Part shown: one piece after another, positions 1-11,010 of the stretch
How the letters are laid out: every line of letters begins with the position of its first letter
How positions within the stretch are numbered: the first letter of the stretch is position 1
Source: Tetrahymena elliotti 4EA
Lineage: Eukaryota > Ciliophora > Oligohymenophorea > Hymenostomatida > Tetrahymenidae
Assembly: GCA_000231825.2 (NCBI GenBank)
Contig: JH720295.1
Coordinates: 1,557,736 to 1,621,735 of the forward strand
DNA length: 64,000 nucleotides
Direction: 5' to 3'
The notes under the pieces: model-generated
The model's database searches: none
Seen by the model: only the letters and a program-made list of their open reading frames with translations
What the model was told of the DNA's origin: nothing
Program-made: the position numbers and the translations under genes

Positions 1-656
1 AGAGTTGATTCTTTTTGGATATTGTAGTCAGATACAGTTCTTCCGTCCTCAAGTTACTTGCCAGCAAAAATGATTCTTTATAAATCAGGAGGGGTTCCTT
101 CTTTATCCTAGATTTTAGCCTTGATTTACTCAATATTATCTGTAGGTTAAGTTTCAAGAGTTATTGTTTTTCCAGTTAAAGTTTTTACAAAGATTTACAT
201 GCCGCCTCTTAATCTTAAAACTAAGTGTAAAGTTGATTCTTTTTGAATGTTATAATCTGCTACACTCCTTCCATCTTCAAGCTACTTGCCAGCAAAAATA
301 ATTCTTTGTTAATCTGGAGGAATTCCTTCTTAATCTGAAATTTTAGCCTTGATTTACTCAATGCTTTCAGATGATTAAACATCAAGAGTTATTGTCTTTC
401 CAGTTAAATTTTTTACAAAGATTTACATACCACCTCTCAATCTTAAAACTAAGTGCAAAGTTGATTCTTTTTGAATATTGTAGTCTGATATGCTTCTTCC
501 ATCTTCAAGCTACTTGCCAGCAAAAATAATTCTTTGTTAATCTGGAGGAATTCCTTCTTTATCTTAAATTTTAGCCTTGATTTACTCAATGCTTTCAGAT
601 GATTAGACATCAAGAGTTATTATTTTTCCTGTTAAAGTCTTTACAAAGATCTACAT
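1..656 (-). CDS. Polyubiquitin precursor, divergent units, 3' end outside the window
   Basis: Head-to-tail ubiquitin units of exactly 76 codons: unit 1 at 656-429, unit 2 at 428-201, unit 3 from 200 to the window edge. The start is the ATG at 656-654, followed by TAG read as Gln (MQIFVK). Complete units end in LRLRGG and run straight into the next MQIFVK, as in polyubiquitins that deubiquitinases cut into monomers. The units are unusually divergent. Compared with human ubiquitin, unit 1 differs at 11 positions (T12I, E16D, E18Q, P19S, D21E, T22S, N25Q, V26I, L43I, T55S, L56I). Unit 2 differs at 14 and has lost K33 (K33Q) and Q31. Unit 3 has I36T and Q40L. K6, K11, K27, K29, K48 and K63 and the L8/I44/V70 patch remain in units 1 and 2. 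The units also differ from each other, so homogenisation is weak. Identity is certain; whether it is the main ubiquitin source is not known. Confidence 0.97.
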
Positions 657-2926
657 CTATGGTGAATTATTTAATGTGCTTTTTTAACTTTCTGATTGAA
701 TTTTGATTTAGGTTGTTATTTTATTTTATTTTTAATTTGTATATTTTTTAGTTTAATTCTAATTAGAAGTTATTTATAAATCATTAAATAATATCAGATT
801 TGATTAAATCTGAATAAATTAATCAATCATTAAGAAATTAAATATCTATTTCTTATTAAGATTAGAAAGAAATTTATTTATAAGAAATTGTGAGGAATCT
901 TGATAATTTGAGTTTATTCATAATATCAAAATAAATATAAGATAATAAGCGTAAATAATAATACTTCAAATAGAATTCATTTTCATTTAATTTCTAATTA
1001 AAATCCATTTTTATATTTGAAGAAATTATAAATGAAAGATGATTATTTATTTAAGAATGGCAATTTATGTTAGTAGATTGGAAATAGATAAAATTTATTT
1101 TAGTTATTTGATTGATAATAAAAACACATAATCAGTAATTATAAGATCGGTTTTCAATTCAATATAGAAAGCTTCTGTCTGTCTACCTTAAAAAAATTAA
1201 TTAGAGATGCCAAAATTGTCTCTTAAAATATTAAAGGCCAATAATTGTAGATTTATTCCTGAAAATATTTTATTTGGCTTTTTAACTTCTAATTCTCCAA
1301 TAAATAATAAATATTAGATAGAAATATCTAAAATATTTAACAATATTATTTAATTATTCTAATTACCATTAGAATAATTTACAAAAATAAAGAGAAGCTA
1401 CATGAAAATAATAATAAATTTTACAAAATTTTAATTTTTAAGGAGTCTAATTTAAAAAATGTTGTTTCAATCTTAAAAACAAATATTCTCTCACTCATAA
1501 GAAATCAAAAATAGATCTTTAACTTCAAGATGATAAGTATCTTTCTTGCAAGCTATTCCAGGTTCTAAAATATATATCTATGCTTATGAAAGAATTTTGT
1601 TCTTCTTATTATCTCATTTATTTTCTTAATTTTAATGCAATTTTTAAAATTTAGATTTTTTTTTTGTTGTTATTTTTTCTAAAATATTCTTGGTTTTTTT
1701 TTCTTTCTCAAAAATCTACATGAATTTACAGAAGAACTTAATTCCTGAGTTTTCAGTAATATTTTTACTTACTTGATTTTCATAATAAAATTCTAAAATA
1801 AATAAATAAAATCTTTATCTTCCTGAATAAAAAATGTAAAAAATTATCTGAACTTTTAATATTATTTTACACTCTTTTGATTTTACAATTTAATAATTTA
1901 CTGGTTTAAAGTTTTAAATAATATTTTCAATTTAAATTTTTTTAGTTTATTAATCTCTATTAAAATAGCTTAAAATTAAATTTCTATTTACACAATTAAA
2001 CATATTGAGGAAACAAATCTATTCTAAATGGATTAAAGAGAATAAATAAAACAAAAATAATTCATCAAATAATCAATATAAATTACCAATTGGTAGATAA
2101 ATGTAGTAGAAGAAGTAAAGGTAGGAGATTATTCTTGCAACAAAAAAAGTTGCTGCTTTGACCTTGCTGAGTTAATTAATGGTCTTCTTATCCTTTTTTT
2201 AAATTAATATTAAAAATTTTTACTCACTTTATTTATTTATTTATTAAAAAAAGTGGTCTCTTTTAGTAGTAAATACATTCAGTTAAAATCATTATTTTTA
2301 ATAAATATTTTTTTTAGTATATGTGTATTTAATTATTTTATAAATTGCATGCTAAAAATTGATTATGAGAAAATAAAGAAATAAATTTATTTCTAAAATT
2401 TTATTTAGTGAAAAATAATTATTGTGATGAAAAATGGATATCTAGAAATTTGATTTCTTTTAAATTCTAGAATTTGTTTAATTATAAAATTAAACTACTA
2501 AAAGATTAAAATCAAATCTCATTTTTTAGAGTTTCATAGTATTTTAGTGTATTTTGGTTGGTTTTACAATGAATATTTTTTACTGGTTTAAATTGTAAGA
2601 GAAAAGAAATAAATTTATAAAATTAGGAATAAAATATTTTATAAAAAATTAATCTAAAATAGGTCTATTTGATCTATCATAAAATTTTGGATATTCTTTG
2701 GAATAAAAAACAAATAAGTGTCAATTAATAATAGAGTTAAACTGAAAAAAAGTTGTGTTGATAATACTTATTTATCTTTTAATGTTTGTTACTTCTATTA
2801 AATTTAATTTCTTTTTTTGTTATGAAGTTTTATGAAATTAAATGATTCCAAATAACTAAAATCAGCAAATATTAATTCGTTAAAAAAAAATTAATAGAAA
2901 AAATATAATTTCTAATAGGTATAAAA
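657..2926. other. Intergenic, very AT-rich, one weak small ORF
   Basis: Divergent spacer between the minus-strand polyubiquitin gene and the plus-strand SIMPL array, so it should hold promoters for both. Mostly long A and T tracts. One ATG-to-TGA frame in ciliate code, 2028-2411 (127 codons), begins with a Gln/Lys-rich stretch and a short cysteine-containing segment (SCNKKSCCF) and then becomes hydrophobic and low in complexity. With TGA as the only stop, a frame of this length is expected by chance, so I do not call it a gene. Confidence 0.5.
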
Positions 2927-3754
2927 ATGATGGTTTCTCAACTTTTTAAAAGCTCAATTATAATTGCAATTTTATTAGTTAGCTAAGCTTATGCTTCTGG
3001 AATAAATTCTTCTTGTGATAGATAAGATAAAGCAAGCTTTGGTCCTTCTTGGGAAGAAAGACAGTTTTATCTTCCTGAATTTTTTAGAGTTTCTGGTATA
3101 GCATCTGGCTATCTCACTTCTGAATAAGTTATTATATAATTTGACATTGAAACTTTAAGTGATTCTGCTGGAACTTCTTTAATTTAAAATAACCAAAGTA
3201 TATCTAAGGCTATTGGGGAAATGAAAAAAGCTGGAGTTGAAGAACATGAACTATCTACTTAAGATATGAGAATTTATCCTTCTTATAGATAAGAATATGA
3301 AAATTCAACCAAAAGCTATAAATCAGTTTTTGAAGGCTACAAGGTTGAAAATCAATTGAAATTTGTATCTAAAAAGCTTGAATTAGCTGGTAAGGTTATT
3401 GATATAGCTGTAAGTAATGGCATTAATAATATATCTTCAGTTTAATTTGTTCCAACTCAAACAAAAATTAAAGAATTAAAGGATTCATTAATATCATTAG
3501 CAGTAGAAGATGCTATCAAAAGAGCTAACCTTGCACTTTAACCTTTAAAGTATGAAATTAAATCAGTAAAAAGTGTAGAACTTGAAAATTATTCTTCTCT
3601 TAGAAATTCACTTTACAATTCTTAAGCATCATAAATATTTTCATCTTCTAAAGATTCAGATTTGAGTGATGAAACGAAGCTTTTTGATAATGCTAAAAAA
3701 TACAGTGTAGAAGTAAATGTTTCCTTTATAATTGGAAAAATAGAAACGAGTTGA
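2927..3754 (+). CDS. Secreted SIMPL-domain (DUF541) protein, tandem copy 1
   Basis: Single-exon gene of 275 codons ending in TGA; Gln is largely TAA. A hydrophobic signal peptide (residues 1 to about 22) is followed by a mature chain with two early cysteines and a conserved GPSWEER motif. Residues about 60-235 match the SIMPL/DUF541 fold: a VSGIASGYLTSEQV opening strand, a strand-helix block leading to ELSTQDMRIYPSYRQEY, the EGYKVENQL strand, a 'LAGKVIDIAVSNGIN' turn, then a helix of the AVEDAIKRANLAL type. Bacterial SIMPL proteins are periplasmic or outer-membrane associated and of poorly known function, so the role here is unknown. Of two consecutive ATGs the first was chosen. It is the most distant in position from copies 3 and 4. 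Confidence 0.85.
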
Positions 3755-3848
3755 AATATAATCACTTTTTTATTAATTTGTATTCATAATTTTTAATATT
3801 ACATTTGTGTGTGTTAAAAATTAATTTATTACTGAAAAAGTATTATTG

Positions 3849-4028
3849 TTACAAAAAACCAATTTTATTTCAGTCATATTTTGTGGAATTCATATTAACT
3901 TTTATTTGATATTTTTAGATTTAAAACAAATTTTATTATTATTACAAAAAACCAATTTAATTGCAGTCATATTTTGTGGAATTCATATTAACTTTTATAT
4001 GATATTTTTAGATTTAAAACAAATTTTA
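3849..4028. repeat. Two tandem copies of a 93-bp unit
   Basis: Copy 1 starts at 3849 and copy 2 at 3942; they differ at only a few positions. The unit lies just downstream of SIMPL copy 1. Because 93 is a multiple of three, the repeat leaves an open frame of two near-identical 31-residue blocks, but these are hydrophobic and resemble no family I know. I read it as a recent local duplication in a 3' flank, not as a gene. Confidence 0.85.
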
Positions 4029-4379
4029 GTTATTCTAAAATAATTTTTTATGAACTTAAGTATGTTTTTTCTCCTAATAACTTTATAAAAAAATACCAAA
4101 TATTATTAAAATCAATTTCTAAATTTTTAATAGAAGTTACTTTGAAAGTGGAGTAATATTAAGTATCAATTTATTACTTACAGACTCCAAAATATTAAGT
4201 ATGCACTGATATTATTTTATCTGAGTTCAATTAAATGTAGCAAAAATAAATATTTTTTGATACTAAGTGTTCTTTCATAATATTATTTCATAATATTAGA
4301 AAAATTATTTTAAAATTTAGGAAAATGAAAGATATAAATTGTAAAAATTATTAATTATTTCTGTGTCAATCAATACCTG

Positions 4380-5100
4380 CATGGCTCACTTTTAATCTCA
4401 AAGAAAATATATAAATGCTTACGTGCCTGAATTAATGATGCACCTCACCACCTAAAATCCTCTATTCTATCCATCAGATAATCTTTGGATTTGAATTCAT
4501 CTGAAACTCATTCTTGTCTTTTATGATCTCCAAAAGGTTTTAAATCCAATTTTCATCTGGGTTTTAGGTAGGCCAATCAAAATTCTCCATTCCTTTTAAT
4601 ACTATAAATGTATTCTCTGGTCAATGAGCTGGAGTGCTTGCTAGCTTGCATAAAGATAAGCTCATCATCTTCAAGTCCAATAAAATCTGCTAAACATTCC
4701 TCTAAAACTTATTTAGATACTCACTATTTACAGTCTCTAAGGCAACATATAGTGATTATAGTCCTAAATAAGTAATTTTCTTCCCTTACTAATACGGATA
4801 TTATTATTCTATGTAATGCTTCATATTTTCTCACTCATTTAATTTAGGAGGAGCTTGCTTGTCTAAATTCAACTTTCATCTGCAAAGGTGGAATCTTGAT
4901 ACTAAACTTTTTTGGCCCATTTTAATCTTTACATGCAGGGCAGGGCTCCATTCTATCTTCTTTTATTTATTATATTAAATAATAAAATTGGCTGTGGCGG
5001 GTTTATCATCCTTTAAGCCTTCTTCTTTGAGCTTATTTCTAGTTGTTTTACTTGTTAAATTTTTTAATTTGATCTTCATTAAATATCAAGTGCAGAAATA
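4380..5100 (-). mobile_element. Degenerate Tc1/mariner transposase (dead element)
   Basis: Read on the minus strand from about 5090 down, pieces of a Tc1/mariner transposase appear in order but in shifting frames. First comes an HTH-like stretch (LTSKTTRNKLKEEGLKDDKP), then a segment resembling the beta strands around the first catalytic Asp. Next, at about 4650, FMQASKHSSS corresponds to the family's FMQDNAPCHTS-like block. Then, at about 4585-4540, DWPTQNPDENWIQNL corresponds to WPAQSPDLNPIENLW. The element is inactive: a TGA and a one-base shift separate the last two blocks, the second catalytic Asp is missing, and the last acidic residue is Gln (TAA, one step from GAA). Terminal repeats could not be defined, so the limits are those of the recognisable coding remains. 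Confidence 0.75.
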
Positions 5101-5158
5101 AATCTATTTCCTATAACAAAATGCTATTTTACTTTTTTTTCTTTTCCTCCTTTTATGT

Positions 5159-5178
5159 GAGAGAGAGAGAGAGAGAGA
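5159..5178. repeat. (GA)10 microsatellite
   Basis: Ten uninterrupted GA dinucleotides just beyond the 5' side of the Tc1/mariner relic. No further function is visible. Confidence 0.95.
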
Positions 5179-5752
5179 TAGGAATTGAAATTTAGAAAGA
5201 TCTTGGAATACTTTTGAGCAAGTTTGGATCCAAATACAAATATGATCAGTTGAGATTCCACTCCAATTTATCTCTCATTATCAATCTTTAAGCTATTAAA
5301 TTGTAGTGTGGATATCTAAAAATCTCACCCCATTCTTAGATTATTTCTTATTATTGATAAAAATAAAAATAATTTTTGTTATTTTTCATACCTTTTAAAT
5401 AAAAATCTGAAGAAATAAATTGAAAATTATGGTTTGTTTATTTTATTTGGTTTAAAAAATTTTATAGATTTCGATCAGTATTATTCTAATATTTTTTTTT
5501 CTTAAATTGCTAACGAGTCAATTCTAGATTTAAAGATTTTTGAAAAGTAAAAGTATCTTTAAATGTACAAATGTAAATCAGATAATTTACTAACGAGTCT
5601 TCAAGAAATCTTGTAGATCTATTTTATTTAGTGTATTTAAATTCTAACATTATTTCTAAAAGATATTTAATTAATTAAAAAAATAAATACTAACAGAATT
5701 TTCAGATCAAGATAATAATAAAGAGTATAAAAACAATTATTTACAGTTAATA

Positions 5753-6580
5753 ATGTCTTCTAAATTATTTACCAGCTTATTGGTTATTTCAATTTTATCA
5801 ATGAACCAATTAGCATTTGCATGCGGAATTAATGACTCTTGTGGCAGACAAGAAAAAATGAACTTAGGTGTATCTTGGGAAGAGAAAAACCATTATCTTC
5901 CTGATGTTATGAGAGTTTCTGGAGAAGCATCTGGATATCTTGCTTCAGAATAAGTGGTTATTTAATTCGATATTGAAACTTTAAGCGATTCAGCTGGAAC
6001 ATCACTAATTTAAAACAATCAAAGCATATCTAAGGTCATTGGGGAAATGAAAAAATTAGGAATTGAAGAAAGCGAATTAACAACACAAGATATGAAAATA
6101 TATCCTTCTTATAAACAATAATATGATGAAAGTATTAAAAACAATAAATAAGTATTTGAAGGATATAAAGTAGAAAATAAGTTGATATTTATATCAAAAA
6201 AGCTAGAATTAGCAGGTAAGGTTATTGATATTGCTGTTAGTAATGGCATTAATAAAATATCTTCTGTATAATTTGTTCCTACTCAAACAAAAATAAAAGA
6301 GTTAAAAGATTCTTTAATTTCTAAAGCAGTAGAAGATTCTATTAAAAGGACTAATCTTGCTTTATAACCTTTAAATTATGAGATAAAATCTGTAAAAAGA
6401 GTTGATATTGAAAATGAGTCATTTGGTAGAAATTAACTTTATAGATCTAACTCCTTCCTCTAAACAAATGCTTCAATATAAGACGATTATAGTGATGAGA
6501 CAAAACTTTTTGATAATCTAAAAAAATTTAATGTATCAGTCAATCTATCTTTTATTATTGGAAGAAAAGATTCCAATTGA
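5753..6580 (+). CDS. Secreted SIMPL-domain (DUF541) protein, tandem copy 2
   Basis: Single exon, 275 codons, TGA stop. The first 66 codons need no reassigned codon; after that TAA is used freely as Gln. A signal peptide ends near AFA, before CGINDSC, so the mature N terminus carries two cysteines spaced as in copy 1. The SIMPL core is collinear with the other copies (RVSGEASGYLASEQV, TTQDMKIYPSYKQQY, EGYKVENKL, LAGKVIDIAVSNGIN). The C terminus is a Ser/Asp-rich linker followed by a strand (SVNLSFIIG) shared by all four genes. The upstream region holds two copies of a TAACGAGTC motif (5511 and 5591), echoed as TAGCGAGTC upstream of copy 4. It is flanked by the transposon relic, which probably separated it from copy 1. 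Function unknown. Confidence 0.85.
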
Positions 6581-7344
6581 AACCTATTTTTTTGAAGTGA
6601 TACTTATTAAGTTAATTTATTTTATGTTTTTTTGTAGAACAAAAATCAATTTGTATTTGTATCAAACTTAGTTAAATATTTCAAAATTTTATCAATTAAA
6701 AAATGGTACATGAAACATGCATGATAAAGGGTTCAAAAGGTAAAATCATAAAGTAGCATAACTGCCATTTAAAAATATGTTGGTTGGAACATCACATTTT
6801 ATTATATAAATTAGTCAAAATGTTTTTTAGTAAAATATTAAATAATTCTTTAAAATTCTATGAAATCTATCTACTTTTCTATAATATTTTTATTTTATGA
6901 TTTATAGAGATAAGGTAATTATTATTATGAATATCAACTAACAGCTTTTGTTAAGTTTTTTAATATAGGAGCCATTCAGCTACTAAGAACAAATTATTGG
7001 TATCCAATCCATATTTTATTAAACTTTTTTTGTAATTTAAGGAAAAAATTTTTGAAAAATCAAAAAAAATAATCCTTAAATGCATGTGCTGACAGTATAT
7101 AAGATATCCAAATTTAACAGATTTAGGTCCAAATAAATAAGTAAATTTCTAGTAATTTATTCTGAATTTTAAATTTCCCAAGCTTTATAGAAACGTGGAG
7201 TCTTTTTAGCATGAATTAATTATTAATTTTTCTATATGTATATGATTAATTTTGATAAAAAAAACAAAACAAAGAATACTTTGTAATATCAATTTCATAA
7301 AAAACAAATAAACAATAATTAAAAAAATAAACTCAAAAATTAAA
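6581..7344. other. Spacer between SIMPL copies 2 and 3
   Basis: No gene seen. From about 7094 it contains a block (TATATAAGATATCC followed by AATTTAACAGATTTAGGTCC) that recurs with few changes upstream of copy 4 from about 8778. It is therefore part of the duplicated segment and may include shared promoter sequence. Confidence 0.6.
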
Positions 7345-8172
7345 ATGACTTAATAAATTGTAAAAAGCTTATTGATAATTTCTCTTTTGTCAATAAGTTC
7401 ATTGGGATTCTGTTAGGATTTCACAGCCACTAATAATGAAAGAATAGAAAGAGGACACTTTGGTCCTTCTTGGGAAGAAAGATAACATTACCTTCCAGAT
7501 TTTATGAGAGTTACTGGTGTTGCCTCTGGACATCTTGCTTCTGAATAAGTTATTATTGAATTCGACATTGAAACTTTAAGTGACTCTGCAGGAACTTCTC
7601 TTCAACTAAATAACTAGAGTATTTCTAAGGCTATCAATTAAATGAAAAGAGCTGGAATTGAGGAGGGTGAACTCACTACTCAAGACGTGAGAATTTATCC
7701 TTCTTATAGATCAGAATACGACGATTCTATCAAAAACTACAAGTAAGTTTTTGAAGGCTACAAGGTTGAAAATAAGTTGAAATTCATTTCTAGAAAGCTT
7801 GAATTAGCTGGTAAAGTTATTGATATTGCTGTTAGCAATGGAATCAATAAAGTTTCTTCAGTTTAATTTGTTCCTACTCAAACAAAAATTAAATAATTGA
7901 AGGATTCTTTAATTTCACAAGCTGTAGAAGATGCTGTAAAAAGAGCTAATCTTGCCCTTAAACCTTTAAATTATGAGATTAAATCAATTAAAAGCGTTGA
8001 TATTGAGAGCGATTCATATGGTAGAAACCAATTTTACAATTAAAAGTCTTAATTTGCATCTGATTCTTTTGAAAGTTCAATTGATTCAAATGATGAAACT
8101 AGGCTTTATGATAATCTCAAAAGGTACAGTATTTCAGCCAGTGTATCTTTTATTATTGGTAAAAAAGAATGA
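7345..8172 (+). CDS. Secreted SIMPL-domain (DUF541) protein, tandem copy 3
   Basis: Single exon, 275 codons, TGA stop. The signal peptide begins MTQQIVKSLLIISLLS and its first codons match copy 4. The mature N terminus has one Cys followed by QDF, then ERIERGHFGPSWEERQHYLPD. The SIMPL core contains the blocks common to all copies (RVTGVASGHLASEQV, TTQDVRIYPSYRSEY, EGYKVENKLKF, KVIDIAVSNGIN, KRANLALKPLNYEIK). It is the closest relative of copy 4, with flanks conserved on both sides, so this pair arose by the most recent duplication. Expression and role cannot be judged from sequence. Confidence 0.86.
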
Positions 8173-9246
8173 AAATAATATATATTATTACACGTGTTAA
8201 GATTTTAAGTTGCTCTATTTTATAAATAATTATTAATCACTCTAATACTATTTGATAATCAAAAAAATTAATTATTTTTTCCCAAAAATTTATTTTTAAC
8301 TTTTAAATAAATTAAATATTTATTTATATTTAATGCAGCTAAAGCTAAATGTAAACCTTTCATTCCCAAATTATTTTCACAAAAATCTAAAAATGATAAA
8401 CCTTAATCATACATTTAACTCCAACTTATTATTTGATTTAAAATTAATTGTTAAATCTAAAACATAAATAATTAAAAACAAAATTAATCAGGGTAGGTTT
8501 CACACCTGGCATAAAAATATTTTTTTGAAATATTTAATAAAAAATTTAATTAAAATGATTTTTAGATTATCAATACTTCTTTTGATATTTATTATAATAT
8601 TTAAAAGTAATTAAGGTATAAATCAGATAAAGGAACATTTAGTATAAAATTTAGAAACAAGTAGACTTATGTAATAAATTTGAGGAAAGTTTTTTGTAAA
8701 ATAAAACTGTCAATTCATTTTAAAAATCAATCAAGTTGACTAAAAGACTTTTAAAAAAGTATTTGAGGCTTATTTAAGTATATAAGATACCCAAATTTAA
8801 CAGATTTAGGTCCAGATAAATAAGTAAATTTCTAATAATTTATTTTAAATAAATAATTCTGAGAAAATTTATTTTGAATTTTAAATTTTGCAAAAAGATG
8901 TAGTCTTTTTAGCATCATAATTAATACTAAATTATTGTATATATACTAATCTATTCTGGTAGGTTTTCTTTACTACTTGAACATGCTAGCGAGTCATTAT
9001 TGCTTTTAAGATTAGGTATTATATTTTTCTAATTAATATTTTTATTGTGATCAAAATTACTAGATTGTTTTTAAAACTTTGGAAATCAAATCGATTTTTT
9101 AAAAATAATTATTAATTTTTCTCTATATTTTATGATTAATTTTGATTAATTTTGATTAAAAACAAGCAAAACAAAGAATAATTTGTAATATCAATTTCAT
9201 AAAAAACAAATAAACAATAATTAAAAAAATAAACTCAAAAATTAAA
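8173..9246. other. Spacer between SIMPL copies 3 and 4
   Basis: Begins with the 3' flank shared with copy 4 (to about 8330) and ends with the shared 5' flank (from about 8778). Relative to the copy 3 promoter region, the copy 4 upstream region has roughly 200 bp of extra sequence, about 8930-9105, which contains TAGCGAGTC at 8987. No gene seen. Confidence 0.6.
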
Positions 9247-10068
9247 ATGACTTAATAAGTTGTAAAAAGCTTATTGATAATTTCTCTTTTGTCAATAAGT
9301 TCATTGGGATTCGGTTAGGATATCACTGCCTCTAATAGTGAAAGAATAGAAAGAGGACACTTTGGCCCTTCTTGGGAAGAAAGACAACACTACCTTCCAG
9401 ATTTTATGAGAGTTACTGGTGTTGCTTCTGGATATCTTGCTTCTGAATAAGTTATTATTGAATTCGACATTGAAACTATCAGCGATTCTGCAGGAACTTC
9501 TCTTCAACTAAATAACTAGAGTATTTCTAAGGCTATCAATTAAATGAAAAGAGCTGGAATTGAGGAGAGTGAGCTCACTACTCAAGACATGAGAATTTAT
9601 CCTTCTTATAGATCAGAATACAGTGATTCTACCAAAAACTACAAATAAATTTTTGAAGGTTACAAGGTTGAAAATAAGTTGAAATTCATTTCTAAAAAGC
9701 TTGAATTAGCTGGAAAAGTTATTGATGTTGCTGTTAGCCATGGAATCAATAAAGTTTCTTCAGTTTAATTTGTTCCCACTTAAACAAAAATCAAAGAATT
9801 GAAGGATTCTTTAATTTCACAAGCTGTAGAAGACGCTGTAAAAAGAGCTAACCTTGCCCTTAAACCTTTAAATTATGAAATTAAATCAATTAAAAGTGTT
9901 GATATTGAGAGTGATTCTGGTAGAAATCAATTTTACAATCAAAAGTCATTTGCAGCTGATTCTTTTGGAGGTTCAAATGAATCAAATGATGAAACTAGGC
10001 TTTATGATAATCTCAAAAAGTTCAGTATTTCAGCCAATGTTTCTTTTATTATTGGTAAAAAAGAATGA
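9247..10068 (+). CDS. Secreted SIMPL-domain (DUF541) protein, tandem copy 4
   Basis: Single exon, 273 codons, TGA stop. Near-identical to copy 3 in signal peptide and core. The visible differences are the loss of Cys in the mature N terminus (SSLGFG then QDI), some substitutions (YSDST for YDDSI, IDVAVSHGIN for IDIAVSNGIN) and two residues missing in the C-terminal Ser/Asn linker. All SIMPL blocks are present and the frame is intact, so the gene is probably functional. Compared with copy 3, some Gln codons differ only as CAA versus TAA, showing that both are used interchangeably. Function unknown; secretion is inferred from the signal peptide. Confidence 0.86.
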
Positions 10069-10545
10069 AGTTGAAATAATAATAAAAATTAATATTAAAA
10101 ATATATATTATTACACTTGTTAAGGTTTTAAGTTACACTGTTTTAAAAAACTATTAACCACCCTAATACTATTTGATAATCAAAAAAATAAATTATTTTT
10201 TGTCAAAAATTTATTTTTAACTTTTAAATAAATTAAATATTTATCAGTCAGTGCTAAATGCAAATCTTTCATTTTCAAATTGCAAAAAGGTCTTTTTTAA
10301 AATATATCAATATTATTTTTATTGAAAAAAAAATTTTATAAATAATAACATTTTTATTTTAATCTGAGGAATCATAGGTTTTATCTTTACAAATTATACC
10401 TCAAATACCTTATTTAAGATACAAAAATAAGAGTTTTGTTGCAAAAATAAAGTAAACATCTTTAGTTAAAATAAGTAGAATCAAAATTAAAGTGTAATAA
10501 TTGCTTTTGGCTGAAAAAGTTTATTATTATGTAAAAATAACTTTA

Positions 10546-11010
10546 AATAATGAACACGCGTATTTGTAAAATAAAATAAAAAATTTGTAAATTATTTCCA
10601 AAATGAAAATGAGAATGTATTTTTTTTATTCAAATGTTGATTAATTGTGAAGTTAGATGTTATTTATTTTTAAATTGTATTTTTTATCAAATAAAAGTAT
10701 TTTGATCTTGGTTTTAAAAATATTATTATAAATTATTTATGTTGGGAGTTGAAAAAGAAGTGTATTGTAAAAAGAATTATGAAATAATGAAAGTGAATGT
10801 GTATTTGGAAAGTAATATTAAAAATTTGTAAATTATTTCTAGAGATTAAAGTAACATTACATGTATTTTGTGTATCCAAATGTTGATTACATATTTAGTT
10901 GTGGGTGTTTTCAATTTTATTTAATTTTATCAAATAAAAGTGTTTAGATCTGGCTTTTACAAGCATTATTATTTGGAAAAGATATTTATATTGGGACTTA
11001 TTACTGATTA
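10546..11010 (-). repeat. Duplicated 3' end of the B-box/MORN gene
   Basis: The segment at about 10800-11010, which holds the last codons and 3' flank of the MORN gene, is repeated in degenerate form at about 10546-10760. A shared CAAATGTTGATTA occurs at 10631 and 10877, an offset of 246 bp. The distal copy has no coding role. It looks like a leftover from the local duplication that also produced the paralog at 14126-15409. Confidence 0.65.

Larger units (their letters stand above)
7094..10260. repeat. Recent tandem duplication of a SIMPL gene with its flanks
   Basis: The start codons of copies 3 and 4 are 1902 bp apart. Conserved sequence extends about 250 bp upstream and about 150 bp downstream of each coding region. 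The distal upstream block is offset by only about 1684 bp (7094 versus 8778), so about 218 bp was gained before copy 4 or lost before copy 3 after duplication. Confidence 0.8.

Noticed and set aside
2028..2411. 127-codon ATG-to-TGA frame with a Cys-rich patch
   Set aside because: With only TGA as stop such frames are common, and the second half is low-complexity hydrophobic sequence without any family signal.
4380..5340. Complete terminal inverted repeats of the Tc1/mariner element
   Set aside because: No convincing inverted pair with TA duplication could be matched on both sides of the relic.
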